The notes beneath the pieces are model-generated. The model made no database searches, was not told the DNA's origin, and worked only from the letters and a program-made list of their open reading frames with translations. Made by a program: the position numbers and the translations under genes. 49,394 nt of DNA from Spirosoma sp. 48-14 (GTDB lineage: Bacteria > Bacteroidota > Bacteroidia > Cytophagales > Spirosomataceae), in assembly GCF_001898575.1 (NCBI RefSeq), contig NZ_MKUD01000086.1, forward strand, positions 249,813-299,206. Direction: 5' to 3'. Positions within the stretch are counted from its first letter, which is position 1; each line of letters opens with the position of its first letter. Positions 1 to 7,775 of the stretch are shown piece after piece.

Positions 1-1104
1 GACGATCTCATTACCGGCGTTGCGGATGATTTCTCCATTCACCGGATCATTGTTAAGCCGCATACGAGCGACCAATTCGTCCCAATCATCACCAGCTAAC
101 CGTGCCCACCGCCAGAGCGTAGTGAGGGTTCGATCATCACCTTCCTGAGTTGTCGCAATTTGCATGATGAGGCCGGTGACGACCGAACGCGCTGTATCGG
201 TAAAGAAGCGGTTCTTATCGTCGCGCTCGACGGGGACGAGCATTTCCGCGATCATGTGCGCATCATCGACTAAATGAATGCTGCTGGTATCGGCTAGAAT
301 ATCGAGTGGGTTATAGGATTCCGCTTCACCAATATGCTCTTCGAGCAATCCCCACGGATTGAGAATGACAACCTGTCGACCACTCTCCCGCTGATACCTC
401 GCTGTGATCGCGGCATTCTCACCTTTGGGGTCGATGATAACCCAGGAACCGGTATAACCACCCAAGCCGAGCAGATTCGGGATAATCAAATTCGTGCCTT
501 TGCCACCCCGTGTACCGGCAACGCTCAGAATGTGGCCTTTGTCCTTGAAGACGAACCCGCCACCGATATAAATCCCTGGGCCTTGCCTGTAGGGATTTAA
601 TTCATCAGGTCTGGCAAAGCGTGCCGAGCCAAACCGGTTGCCTTCGATCAGCTCGTTGTTAACACCAATCTGCCAACGTCGGAAAATGAAAAATACGACG
701 AGTGAAAAGAAAAGATTGAAGCTCATGAAAACAAGAAACGCATAGCCCTGCATTCCCATTAGTGATGCGACGAACCAGAGAACGAACAGAAGCCCAAACA
801 GAACGAACCAGCCCAATATCGCCCAGACAACCATCGCAAACTTAACGATGGGCCGCAGGGGATAGAGCAGGGGGTATTCCGCCAATGGCTTCATAAAACG
901 CAGATAGGCTTGCGTATAGCCGAATAAGGCTCCTGCCAAAGTAATAGGTGTTAGGAAGAGGCCGACTAGAAACAGAATAATTCTGTTCTGTAGCGAAGGA
1001 TTGGGGGTGATATTGAAAAGCTGATTGATTTCATCAGAGGTCACACCGAACCCGTTTGTGGCTGGTTTTGGTGCGCCTACCATTTGGGGTTGGGCGGGAT
1101 TCAT
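1..1104 (-). CDS. VirD4/TraG-family type IV coupling protein, C-terminus cut by window edge
   Basis: The first 368 codons are present; the rest lies left of the window. The product is a type IV coupling ATPase, which feeds relaxase-bound DNA into a conjugative channel at the inner membrane. Hydrophobic stretches at about residues 42-62, 86-112 and 121-141 form the membrane anchor. A Walker A motif, GTRGGKGT, lies at about 197-204, followed by WVIIDPKGEN (Walker B-like, D225). I chose the ATG at 1102-1104 (MNPAQPQMVG); a second ATG at 1080-1082 is possible. No Shine-Dalgarno is visible, as is usual in Bacteroidota. It is transcribed away from the relaxase and integrase of the same element, and the IS3 copy sits just upstream of its start, which could disturb its promoter. 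The family call is firm; whether it belongs to a complete ICE or only a mobilizable element cannot be told here. Confidence 0.92.
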   Translation of the reverse strand, partial: MNPAQPQMVGAPKPATNGFGVTSDEINQLFNITPNPSLQNRIILFLVGLFLTPITLAGALFGYTQAYLRFMKPLAEYPLLYPLRPIVKFAMVVWAILGWFVLFGLLFVLWFVASLMGMQGYAFLVFMSFNLFFSLVVFFIFRRWQIGVNNELIEGNRFGSARFARPDELNPYRQGPGIYIGGGFVFKDKGHILSVAGTRGGKGTNLIIPNLLGLGGYTGSWVIIDPKGENAAITARYQRESGRQVVILNPWGLLEEHIGEAESYNPLDILADTSSIHLVDDAHMIAEMLVPVERDDKNRFFTDTARSVVTGLIMQIATTQEGDDRTLTTLWRWARLAGDDWDELVARMRLNNDPVNGEIIRNAGNEIV

Positions 1105-1188
1105 CAAAGAGTAGGTTAAGGAGGGTAGAAACGTTGCCCAAAAACGAAAAAAGAATAACTCCCCGCAACGGGATTTTTCCCGTATTTG

Positions 1189-1223
1189 TGAGATGGTCTA
1201 ATTTATCGGCACACTGGACTTGC
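1189..1223 (+). repeat. Left terminal inverted repeat of the IS3 element
   Basis: It pairs with 2406-2440 with about six mismatches in 35. The central block GCGGCACACTG-like sequence is the best conserved. The flanking TTG (1186-1188) is the target duplication. Confidence 0.9.
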
Positions 1224-1239
1224 TTAACTTCGCAAGACC

Positions 1240-1533
1240 ATGCAGCAAACCAGAAAGCCCAAAACTCGGTGTAAATATGACGCTGACTTCAAAAGTGAAG
1301 TCGTTAAAATGTTGGTCAGCGGCCAGACTGTCGCCTATATCTCTAAAGCATTAGGCATTTCAGAAAATCTAATCTACCGCTGGAAGAATCAGAACCAAGG
1401 GGTAAAAAAGGCAACCTGTGAGCAAAATGAGTTAGCTCTGGAAAATCAGCAACTTAAGGATCGAGTACGGCAATTGGAAACCGAGCGCGAAATCCTAAAA
1501 AAAGCCTTGAGCATTTTCAGCCGACAGACTTGA
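1240..1533 (+). CDS. IS3-family transposase OrfA (helix-turn-helix)
   Basis: This 97-residue protein has the IS3/IS911 OrfA layout. An N-terminal helix-turn-helix (about 12-55; SGQTVAYISKALGISENLIYRWK) binds the terminal repeats. A C-terminal leucine-zipper-like coiled coil (about 62-92; ENQQLKDRVRQLETEREILKK) serves oligomerisation. It ends at the TGA at 1531-1533, overlapping orfB by 4 nt. An A7 run near the end of the gene is the likely -1 frameshift site that makes the OrfAB transposase; OrfA alone usually acts as a regulator in this family. Confidence 0.93.
   Translation: MQQTRKPKTRCKYDADFKSEVVKMLVSGQTVAYISKALGISENLIYRWKNQNQGVKKATCEQNELALENQQLKDRVRQLETEREILKKALSIFSRQT
1497..1503 (+). 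promoter_or_regulatory. A7 slippery site for programmed -1 frameshifting (orfA to orfB)
   Basis: Seven consecutive A residues are read as CTA AAA AAA GCC in the orfA frame. The -1 frame is open from here (AAA AGC CTT GAG and onward) straight into orfB. Slippage would give one OrfAB fusion protein, as established for IS3-family elements. No stimulatory pseudoknot was worked out. Confidence 0.75.
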
Positions 1534-2426
1534 CGTTATACTATGAGCTCATTCATGCCCTGACTGATACGTTTACGGTCGAAATACTCTGCTCTGTGTT
1601 AGGCCTGAGTCGGACGGCTTACTATCGTTACCAGCGAGGGGAAAGCTACAAACCAACGGTTGAAAAGGGGAAGAAACAGCAGTTGATCGAACAAGTTTTC
1701 GCCAATCATAAGCGTCGGTATGGGAGTCGACGGGTTGTAGCTGAATTGAAGGAGCAAGGCCATGAAGTAGGACGGCATCAGGTGCGAACACTTATGAAAC
1801 TAGCTGGCTTACAGCCTATTCAGCCCAAGTCGTTTGTACCACGAACGACGGATAGCACTCATGGAAAAGGCTATTGGCCTAACCTATTATTAGATCAGCC
1901 CTTACCACAGGAACCTAATTTGATTTGGGTAAGTGATATCACGTATTTGCCTTCGACCAATGGAGAATGGGCCTATTTAGGCGCTTGGCTGGATCTGTTC
2001 TCCCGGCGAATCGTAGGGTGGCGCGTCGACGATAACATGGAAGATGCCTTGGTTATTATACCTCTGCGTAACGCCTTGCAATCTCGCCAGCCTTCACCCA
2101 GCTTAATTACCCACTCAGATCGAGGAGGTCAATACGTATCGAATGAGTTGCATGAGTTGATCAACTTGTGGCATATTAGGCCCAGCATGAGCCGAGCCGA
2201 CGATCCCTATGACAATGCCTTTGCGGAGTCATTCTGGAGCCGCCTAAAAGCGGAATTATTGGAAGGAGGAACGTTCTTGAGTGTGGACGATGCTCGAACC
2301 GAAATCTTCGAGTATATTGAAATGTACTACAATCGGGTGCGCAAGCATTCGTCACTGGGCTACAAAAGCCCTGAACAGTTTGAGCAGGAGTATTATACAA
2401 AACTTGCAAGTTCAGTGTGCCGCTAA
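1530..2426 (+). CDS. IS3-family transposase OrfB (DDE integrase core)
   Basis: OrfB is the catalytic half of the transposase. A short HTH_21-like region comes first (about 10-100). The retroviral-integrase-type core follows, with the DDE residues visible in WVSDITYLPS (first D), HSDRGGQY (second D) and NAFAESFWSRLKAEL (the glutamate). The conserved tail YNRVRKHSSLGYKSPEQFE is present. The nominal start is a TTG at 1530, but translation most likely enters by frameshifting at 1497-1503, because the frame is open upstream. Length (298 aa) is normal for the family, and no inactivating change was seen. Confidence 0.93.
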   Translation: MTLYYELIHALTDTFTVEILCSVLGLSRTAYYRYQRGESYKPTVEKGKKQQLIEQVFANHKRRYGSRRVVAELKEQGHEVGRHQVRTLMKLAGLQPIQPKSFVPRTTDSTHGKGYWPNLLLDQPLPQEPNLIWVSDITYLPSTNGEWAYLGAWLDLFSRRIVGWRVDDNMEDALVIIPLRNALQSRQPSPSLITHSDRGGQYVSNELHELINLWHIRPSMSRADDPYDNAFAESFWSRLKAELLEGGTFLSVDDARTEIFEYIEMYYNRVRKHSSLGYKSPEQFEQEYYTKLASSVCR

Positions 2427-2440
2427 ACCGGACCACCTCA
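2406..2440 (-). repeat. Right terminal inverted repeat of the IS3 element
   Basis: Reverse complement of the left end with about 29 of 35 matches. It overlaps the last codons of orfB (stop at 2424-2426) and is followed directly by the second TTG target copy at 2441-2443. Confidence 0.9.
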
Positions 2441-2674
2441 TTGAATGGGTGTTTTTCGCACAGGAAAAGTAATTGCCCAGAAAAAAGAAAAATCGGTTTG
2501 CCTTGAAAATCAGTGCTTTCCTTGTCTTAAAGTAGGTATTGTAGGACGGACAAGCGAATTAAAAACAGCACTCCGAAATTATTTTAGCGCTATATTGATG
2601 GTCAACCCTTTTAAAGGTTGAACTCAAGATTGATAGTTTATAGCTGCTACTATTGAATGGTGTGGATAGAAACT

Positions 2675-2709
2675 AAAAAAGGGACCAACATTGTTAGTCC
2701 CTTTTTTTT
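2675..2709. terminator. Bidirectional rho-independent terminator
   Basis: An 11-bp stem (AAAAAAGGGAC with GTCCCTTTTTT) has an 11-nt loop, with a T run on the plus side and on the minus side. It lies downstream of the minus-strand lipoprotein gene. The rest of 2441-2759 shows no gene that I can support. Confidence 0.8.
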
Positions 2710-2759
2710 CTAAGCAGTGCTTAGGGAAGGTATCTGATAGAGAATCTAACGAACCAAGT

Positions 2760-3161
2760 TTAGCTACAACTATACGTTTTGCCGCTTAAGAATTCATACG
2801 AACCCGCATTTTTATCGTACGTGATAACGAGTTTGATTTGCTTGACACCCTGCTTACAGTAGGTGAAATCTTTTCGGGCTGCCAGTGTCTTAGTGGTGGC
2901 CAGCACCCATCCTGAACTAGGCGATGTGGTCATGTTATAATAACATGCAACGGTAATGGAGCTTGTGGTCGATTTGTTCCAGACCCAACCATAGGTATAT
3001 GGATAAGATACAATTCGTGTTTCAGTTGCTACATTAGCAGCCGCAATTTTTAGTGCTCCTTGAGGATCGCTAATGCGATCATCGATTGCACTTTTTTCGC
3101 AAGCCGACAAGCCGATGAAAACAAAGAAGAACGTGATTACCCAAGTAAGAAGTGCTTTCAT
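2760..3161 (-). CDS. Small predicted lipoprotein, function unknown
   Basis: This 133-residue protein starts with a lipoprotein signal: a charged MK start, a hydrophobic stretch and a lipobox LSAC with the cysteine at residue 21. The mature part is rich in Ser, Thr and aromatic residues, contains three further cysteines (CYYN, FTYCKQG and the terminal SCS) and looks beta-rich. I do not recognise a family. It sits inside the mobile element and has a terminator 50 bp downstream, so it is a single-gene cargo unit. Surface or entry exclusion is one possible role for a lipoprotein in a conjugative element, but nothing in the sequence shows it. Confidence 0.7.
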   Translation of the reverse strand: MKALLTWVITFFFVFIGLSACEKSAIDDRISDPQGALKIAAANVATETRIVSYPYTYGWVWNKSTTSSITVACYYNMTTSPSSGWVLATTKTLAARKDFTYCKQGVKQIKLVITYDKNAGSYEFLSGKTYSCS

Positions 3162-3266
3162 TATCTCTTATGGTTTAGAAGTGAACTTTGTTCGATTCTA
3201 AATTAAGGCTAATTTTCAGTATTCCAAATTTTTCTTTGAGCAAAATTTTTAAGGATCTTAAAACGG

Positions 3267-3911
3267 ATGGGGTATTACGAAGCGAGGCACATAGAGCATA
3301 ACTGGCGTTCCTCTGAACGGAATATAATGCAGGATAAAAAAGGGGTTTCCGATTGTATAATGTTTCGTTATCTTCCTAAACAGATTGACAATGAACATAA
3401 GGATTCTGCTTTGTCTGCTGAACAATCTCAAAATCAGTTACCCATATCATTTAAGGCGTCAGTTCGTGATATTGTAAAAGCAATCGCTACGAATGTTGAC
3501 ATTCAGGGTGTTAACCTTGTCGATAGAGTACAAGATCCTGGTTTCCGTTTTACGAGCGAGGTTGACCCTGATTTTGGAACTGATTTGTCGGAAGCCTTTG
3601 CCGTACTATTAGCAAGAGCTCGCGCTCTTGCTAGCCAACTGCATTCTGAAACGGCTAAAAAGGGTGGAGCGACAAGTAGTATTTCCCGGAATGAACATGC
3701 CAATGCTTACGCAGCGAAAATGTTTGGTATGATTAGCGACTTAAAATCTGAACATGGTATTTCAACTTATCAAGCAGTAGTGGACTTGCTGAATGATAAA
3801 AAAGTTGAAACAGCCGGTGGTAAAACGACTTGGCATATAAAAACGCTGCAAAATTTAGAGAAGCGTTGGCAGAATTTAGGCTTAGTGCCGTCTAAGCCTA
3901 AACTGAAGTAA
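3267..3911 (+). CDS. Unrecognised protein with serine-recombinase-tail-like C-terminus
   Basis: The 214-residue product has no resolvase catalytic domain. From about residue 140 on, NEHANAYAAKMFGMISDL, then GISTYQAVVDLLN, then a short Lys/Thr/Gly stretch and TWHIKTLQNLEKRW resemble the DNA-binding tail found after the catalytic domain of serine recombinases, in which a helix bundle is followed by an ARGGxWHxxTVxxxL-type segment. This match is from memory of the family pattern, not a search. Start is uncertain: ATGs at 3267, 3327 and 3360 are all in frame, and the residues before about 30 look poorly conserved. It lies between the lipoprotein and the mobilization genes of the element. Confidence 0.6.
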   Translation: MGYYEARHIEHNWRSSERNIMQDKKGVSDCIMFRYLPKQIDNEHKDSALSAEQSQNQLPISFKASVRDIVKAIATNVDIQGVNLVDRVQDPGFRFTSEVDPDFGTDLSEAFAVLLARARALASQLHSETAKKGGATSSISRNEHANAYAAKMFGMISDLKSEHGISTYQAVVDLLNDKKVETAGGKTTWHIKTLQNLEKRWQNLGLVPSKPKLK

Positions 3912-4174
3912 ATCACTTGTTCTCGTTACCCTTCCATTCAGACACATCTGATTTCTGCTTGGCACCGGAAACATAGATAAACTCCTTACCGGCAAAAATC
4001 AGATGTCTCCTTGCTTCCTATCGTCCAAATTCCGAACGTTGTAGAAACTGAAATGGGTGAGTGTCGCAAGACGTGCTTTGTAGCTACAAAAACTCCGTAA
4101 TTGTAGTTTCCAAACCGTTCTTGTAAGGGCGGGGATGCTCCCTCCCTTAACCCTCCCTGTAACCGCTACCGCGT
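3912..4174. other. Candidate oriT region upstream of mobC and relaxase
   Basis: This 263-bp gap has no convincing gene. It carries an 11-bp inverted repeat (ACATCTGATTT at 3944-3954, AAATCAGATGT at 3996-4006), with CCGG motifs inside the loop. A 14-bp perfect palindrome TTTGTAGCTACAAA lies at 4077-4090, followed by a related TTGTAG at 4101-4106. Origins of transfer usually lie directly upstream of the accessory mobilization gene and contain such dyads. The nic site cannot be assigned. Confidence 0.4.
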
Positions 4175-4543
4175 ATGGCACGACCCCAAAAGGACGATGC
4201 GGACAAACGCGAATTCACCATTCGCGTTCGCGTCACGGCATCTGAGAAACTGCGTATCTGGCAGATGGCAGCCGAGAACGGCTATACGCCCAGCGACTTC
4301 ATGCGGTTACGGACGATGGCCGCTACACAACCCTTGCGGCATAAGCCGACACCCGAGCGTGAATTGATGCTCAACGTCATGGCCGAGCTTGGTAAGATCG
4401 GCAGCAACGTCAATCAGATTGCCCGTGCCCTTAATAGCCGTGATGAGACGGGGCAATTGATTGGTATCAATACGGATGAGATCAATCAGGCCATGCAAGG
4501 TTTGGATAACCTCATGGCACATGTTCTCAAACTCCTCAGCTAA
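4175..4543 (+). CDS. MobC-like relaxosome accessory protein
   Basis: This 122-residue protein has a basic, ribbon-helix-helix-like N-terminus (KREFTIRVRVTASEKLRIWQ) and the MobC-family signature LGKIGSNVNQIARALN at about residues 74-89. Proteins of this family bind oriT and help the relaxase open and nick it. The stop codon overlaps the relaxase start by one base (TAATG at 4541-4545), so the two are probably translationally coupled. The candidate oriT is immediately upstream. Family assignment is by motif only. Confidence 0.85.
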   Translation: MARPQKDDADKREFTIRVRVTASEKLRIWQMAAENGYTPSDFMRLRTMAATQPLRHKPTPERELMLNVMAELGKIGSNVNQIARALNSRDETGQLIGINTDEINQAMQGLDNLMAHVLKLLS

Positions 4544-5976
4544 TGGTCATTCGAGGAGCGATACGGGGCAATGGCAAACAGCTAGCGCATTATCTTCTCT
4601 CCGGTGAAGCCAATGAACGTGTCCAGATTGTGGAAGTTGCCGGTCGCTCTAATGCAACCGACGCTTATTTGCACCAGACCTTGCAAGGTATGTCCTTAAC
4701 CTCCGAACTGACCAAAAGTCAGAAAGGGCTGTATCACGCCCAGATCAATCCGGCCTATAGCGAAGACCGGAAGATGAGCGAAAAGAACTGGCTGAAAGCG
4801 GCAGACATTTTGGGTAGTGAGTTAGGGTTACAGGAGCAACGGCGCGTGATTGTCCTCCACACCAAAAAGGGTCGGACACACGCGCATGTGGTCTGGGAAC
4901 GCTACGACCATAAAACGGGTAAAGTGATTTCCAACAAGTTTAGCCGGTTGGCTCAGGATCGCGCTCGTAAAGAAATGGAGCGGGTGTTTGAACAGCAGCC
5001 AACACCCCATCGGAATCAGCATCGGCCTGAACTTAAAGAAGCACTAACCAATCTGTGGAATGAAACTGGAACGGGGAAAGAGTTTGTCAAAGCCGTTCAC
5101 GACAATGGGTACCTGTTAGCCGAGGGAGTCCCGCGCCATCCGTTCATGGTAGTGGATGAGAACGGACGGTCGTTCGATCTGGTGCGCCAGCTAAAAGGTG
5201 TACGGATTAAAGAGGTGCGTCAGCGTTTACGCCATGAAAAGCTAATCCCTGAAAAAGAAGCCATCGAACTGATGCGGCAAAAGCAGGATGGCAGCAGTGA
5301 CGCAAATAAGGATGAACAACAGCGTGATTTAGATAAAGCGAAACGAACGGCTGGTGCTTTCTGGGATAATAAACAGGAAACGACTTTAGAGAACGCAGAG
5401 ACTCAGAGTGAGAAGCGCATGAAAGATTTGGCTGAAAACTTTATTCAGTCAGGGAGGGAGTTGGCGGAAATCATAGATCAATCTGATAGCCTTGAAAAGA
5501 AAAAGAGACGGGTAGGGGAATATTTTCTGAATGCCGATGAATTGACGGGCGAAGCCGAGGAAACCGAAGTCGATGAACCTGCAACACAATTAGTAGACGA
5601 TTACACAGAGACACAAGAGGAGATAACTACGAAGTCACAGAGCACAAAGAGCCGACAGAGACAGCAAAGGGTAGCGCAGCAATTTGCAGCTAACGAAGAA
5701 GACACAAGCCAACCGAGTGCAAAGCCAGATAGTAAACGGCATCAGGACATCCTGAAAGAGCTTATGCAGGCCGAGTACGAATTGGTTAATCAAAATGATA
5801 AACCACAGGAAGAAACCGTGCAGCGACAGCAGACAACCGCACGGCAATTTTTTGAAAATGAAGACTTAACGACAGCCGAAGTTGCCAACGACGAAAACGA
5901 GCTTCAACGACTGATGCAGGAGCAGAGGGCGATCCGAGAGCGCAAACAGCACAAGGTCAAAAAGCGGTCTCGCTAA
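4543..5976 (+). CDS. Relaxase (MobA/VirD2-like nickase)
   Basis: The relaxase domain covers about residues 1-230. The metal-binding histidines are seen in VLHTKKGRTHAHVVWERYD (H106, H113, H115), and a tyrosine suitable for nicking is in LAHYLLSG (Y17), with Y64 as an alternative. This enzyme would cut one strand at oriT and stay covalently bound for transfer through the coupling protein. The C-terminal half (about 250-477) is highly charged, Glu/Gln/Lys rich, with recurring RQQxxxAxxFxxNE patterns (for example RQQRVAQQFAANEED and RQQTTARQFFENEDL), so it looks repetitive and partly disordered. It is translationally coupled to the MobC-like gene and convergent with the integrase. Confidence 0.9.
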   Translation: MVIRGAIRGNGKQLAHYLLSGEANERVQIVEVAGRSNATDAYLHQTLQGMSLTSELTKSQKGLYHAQINPAYSEDRKMSEKNWLKAADILGSELGLQEQRRVIVLHTKKGRTHAHVVWERYDHKTGKVISNKFSRLAQDRARKEMERVFEQQPTPHRNQHRPELKEALTNLWNETGTGKEFVKAVHDNGYLLAEGVPRHPFMVVDENGRSFDLVRQLKGVRIKEVRQRLRHEKLIPEKEAIELMRQKQDGSSDANKDEQQRDLDKAKRTAGAFWDNKQETTLENAETQSEKRMKDLAENFIQSGRELAEIIDQSDSLEKKKRRVGEYFLNADELTGEAEETEVDEPATQLVDDYTETQEEITTKSQSTKSRQRQQRVAQQFAANEEDTSQPSAKPDSKRHQDILKELMQAEYELVNQNDKPQEETVQRQQTTARQFFENEDLTTAEVANDENELQRLMQEQRAIRERKQHKVKKRSR

Positions 5977-6047
5977 AAATATGCGTGAAAAATTCGTTGA
6001 ACTGGTGCCCTTATTGGTACGGGCCTAAAATTCTTGTCCAAATAAAA

Positions 6048-6077
6048 ATCACTTACAAGGTTTACCTCATAAGTGAT
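6048..6077. terminator. Hairpin between convergent relaxase and integrase genes
   Basis: ATCACTTA (6048-6055) pairs with TAAGTGAT (6070-6077) around a 14-nt loop. An A-rich stretch just before it gives a T tract on the minus side. It could end integrase transcripts, and relaxase transcripts from the other side. Confidence 0.5.
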
Positions 6078-6116
6078 TCATCTGCTTTTGACTGCTCGGA
6101 AAACAGTTGCTTATCG

Positions 6117-7463
6117 TTAATAACTTAAAACAGTATCGAGGGCATCATCTGCCTCTTTGTGGATGAAGTTGGACTGATAGTTAAGGGTTGTCTTCAAGTC
6201 CGAGTGGCGATAGAGCTTTTGCAACATCAATGGATGAATTTTATCCCCTGCTATATTTCCGAAGGAATGCCGCGCGATGTGAGCGGACAGATTTTTTTGG
6301 ATGCCACACATCCCGGCGATTTTCTTTAAATTCTTGTCAATCAGCCGTGTCGCATTCCGAGTTTTTCTGAATATATCGCGTGGATCGCCGAGGTTTGCAT
6401 CTTTCAGAAACGGAAAAACGAACCCCTGATTTTCCGATCTTTTCCCAAAATAAAGTTCTAATATCTTTTGGGCTTTCTCTGGGACTTTGAGGCTTACAGG
6501 CTTTTCGTTTTTGTTCATCCTATAGTAAAGGCGGCCATCTAAAAAATCCAGCCACTTCAGTTCCACCACATCCGAAACTCGGATGCCAGCGAAATAGAAG
6601 GCAAAGAGCCAGACATTCTTGGTATCCCACAGGGATGTCTCCGGCTCCAATACTAAATCTTCGATATTGTCGATTTCGCCTGGTGTGCATCCAATTTTAT
6701 TGCCGGACATAATTCTTATAATTTCATTGTCTCCGCCAAAAGGATAGTGCTTCTCATCGACTAACTTTTCCTGTATGGCCGCATTAAAAAGGGTTCGTAT
6801 AAATATTAACTCGTTGGCAATGGTACGTGTGCTGTGGGCTAGGTACGCAGCACAGAACGTTTTGAAGCGGTTGAGGAAATTGACATCGATTTCCGAAAAA
6901 GCCAGTTTAGTGTTGTTTTCGAAGAATTTTAGGTGATCTTGTAGGGTGAGTGTTCCTTTTCGCCCCTGAGATATTCGCTCTTTTCGTCGGGCATTGATGC
7001 CCTCAATGATCTTTTCTCTGGAAAGTGCGGGGTTCCAGGTGATAAACTCATGAATATTATACAGGATAGAAAGCTCTGGCTGGCTAACCGAAAACGTCCC
7101 GGTTAGATGTTTGCTTTTGATCCTTTCGGATGCAAACTTGAAAAAGGATACTTTGGTATTCTTCCGGGTATATTTTTTCTTGATCTGTGCAGACGACAAA
7201 TCCTCATCCAGAAGGTCGGCTCTATCAGAGATGGTTTCGACCTTGGCGAGCTCCTTGCCAAGAAAGACATTGAGCCGGGTCGATCCCTCATGCGATTTTT
7301 TTACTTTACATTTTTCGGCATCCCAATCCTTTTCGAGTATATACTTTCCAGTAAAGACATATCGGATTTTTCGATCCTTGGTTATCCGGATCGCAATAGG
7401 GAAGGTATTGTCGGTTTTTTGATCCTTTTTGTTCTTCCAAAGAACTAATTTCACGGTTGCCAT
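6117..7463 (-). CDS. int: Tyrosine recombinase (integrase) of the mobile element
   Basis: This 448-residue integrase has an N-terminal arm-binding-like domain (about 1-100), a SAM-like core-binding domain (about 165-260) and a C-terminal catalytic domain. The catalytic residues are visible: R295 in FAGIRVSDVVELKW, H395 and R398 in SAHIARHSFG, H420 in LYRHSDLKTTLNYQS, and the nucleophile Y429. The gene is noticeably more A/T-rich than the chromosome to the right. It is read away from the tRNA-derived attachment site only 160 bp upstream, the usual geometry for an element that integrates into a tRNA 3' end. It should carry out integration and, with an excisionase not seen here, excision. Confidence 0.95.
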   Translation of the reverse strand: MATVKLVLWKNKKDQKTDNTFPIAIRITKDRKIRYVFTGKYILEKDWDAEKCKVKKSHEGSTRLNVFLGKELAKVETISDRADLLDEDLSSAQIKKKYTRKNTKVSFFKFASERIKSKHLTGTFSVSQPELSILYNIHEFITWNPALSREKIIEGINARRKERISQGRKGTLTLQDHLKFFENNTKLAFSEIDVNFLNRFKTFCAAYLAHSTRTIANELIFIRTLFNAAIQEKLVDEKHYPFGGDNEIIRIMSGNKIGCTPGEIDNIEDLVLEPETSLWDTKNVWLFAFYFAGIRVSDVVELKWLDFLDGRLYYRMNKNEKPVSLKVPEKAQKILELYFGKRSENQGFVFPFLKDANLGDPRDIFRKTRNATRLIDKNLKKIAGMCGIQKNLSAHIARHSFGNIAGDKIHPLMLQKLYRHSDLKTTLNYQSNFIHKEADDALDTVLSY

Positions 7464-7507
7464 ACGTCTTTAGTTTATTAGTAAAGATACAAAAAAGAAC
7501 GCAATCG

Positions 7508-7622
7508 CCTTAAACATACCTTAAACATTTTATGGTTTGAGGTGTATCAATATGGTCTTATAGTAGATAAGAAACAGCCTAATTTTGTCAGAAAAGCACT
7601 TCTTGAAATAGATCAAACCATA
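7508..7622. repeat. Direct and inverted repeats beside the attachment core (candidate arm sites)
   Basis: Two direct copies of CCTTAAACAT lie at 7508-7517 and 7519-7528, with an 11-bp period. Next, TATGGTTTGA at 7531-7540 is the exact inverse of TCAAACCATA at 7613-7622, whose right end abuts the tRNA-derived core. Their position between integrase start and att core suits arm-type binding sites for integrase or excisionase. That role is inferred. Confidence 0.5.
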
Positions 7623-7626
7623 GTTC

Positions 7627-7676
7627 GTTAGGCTCATAACCCAAAGGTCGCTGGTTCGAGTCCAGCTCCCGCTACT
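7627..7676 (+). other. attR: 3' fragment of a tRNA-Met (CAT anticodon) gene
   Basis: The segment reads as the 3' part of a CAT-anticodon tRNA, from the anticodon stem onward. It contains the loop CTCATAA, a variable region, the T stem-loop GCTGGTTCGAGTCCAGC and the 3' acceptor strand TCCCGCTA. No D-arm or 5' acceptor strand precedes it, so it cannot be a working tRNA. The 5' half of the anticodon stem (TTAGG) pairs imperfectly with CCCAA, which suggests that the shared core begins about here. It is best read as the chromosomal 3' end displaced when the element restored an intact tRNA at its other, unseen end. Confidence 0.85.
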
Positions 7677-7685
7677 AAAAGAGGC

Positions 7686-7720
7686 AAGCCGTTACAGATC
7701 AATTCTGTGACGGCTTTTTC
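7686..7720 (+). terminator. Terminator behind the displaced tRNA 3' end
   Basis: AAGCCGTTACAGA (7686-7698) pairs with TCTGTGACGGCTT (7704-7716) with one G-T pair, followed by TTTCGTTTC. It is probably the original terminator of the tRNA-Met gene, left on the chromosome side of the integration. Confidence 0.8.
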
Positions 7721-7775
7721 GTTTCTTGCGACTGCTTCATAGTATTGCCATATCGCCAATAGGTTTGTCTGATTC

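Larger units (their letters stand above)
1189..2440 (+). mobile_element. Intact IS3-family insertion sequence (1252 bp)
   Basis: The element is bounded by imperfect terminal inverted repeats of 35 bp, 1189-1223 and 2406-2440, which match at about 29 positions and both begin TGAG(A/G)TGGTC. The triplet TTG at 1186-1188 is repeated at 2441-2443, a 3-bp target-site duplication typical of IS3-type transposition. Inside are orfA and orfB in the -1 arrangement. All parts look intact, so the copy is probably recent and possibly active. It landed between the start of the coupling-protein gene and the intergenic region that precedes the lipoprotein gene. Confidence 0.95.

Noticed and set aside
334..600. 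Plus-strand frame opposite the coupling-protein gene
   Set aside because: It is antisense to a clear TraG-type sequence with Walker motifs and has no recognisable features.
1..7676. A defence or toxin-antitoxin system as cargo of the mobile element
   Set aside because: The only cargo-like genes here are a small lipoprotein and a putative DNA-binding protein; neither shows nuclease, toxin or sensor motifs.
7610..7680. A complete tRNA gene
   Set aside because: Only the 3' part from the anticodon stem on is present; the D-arm and 5' acceptor strand are missing, so I treat it as an att fragment.
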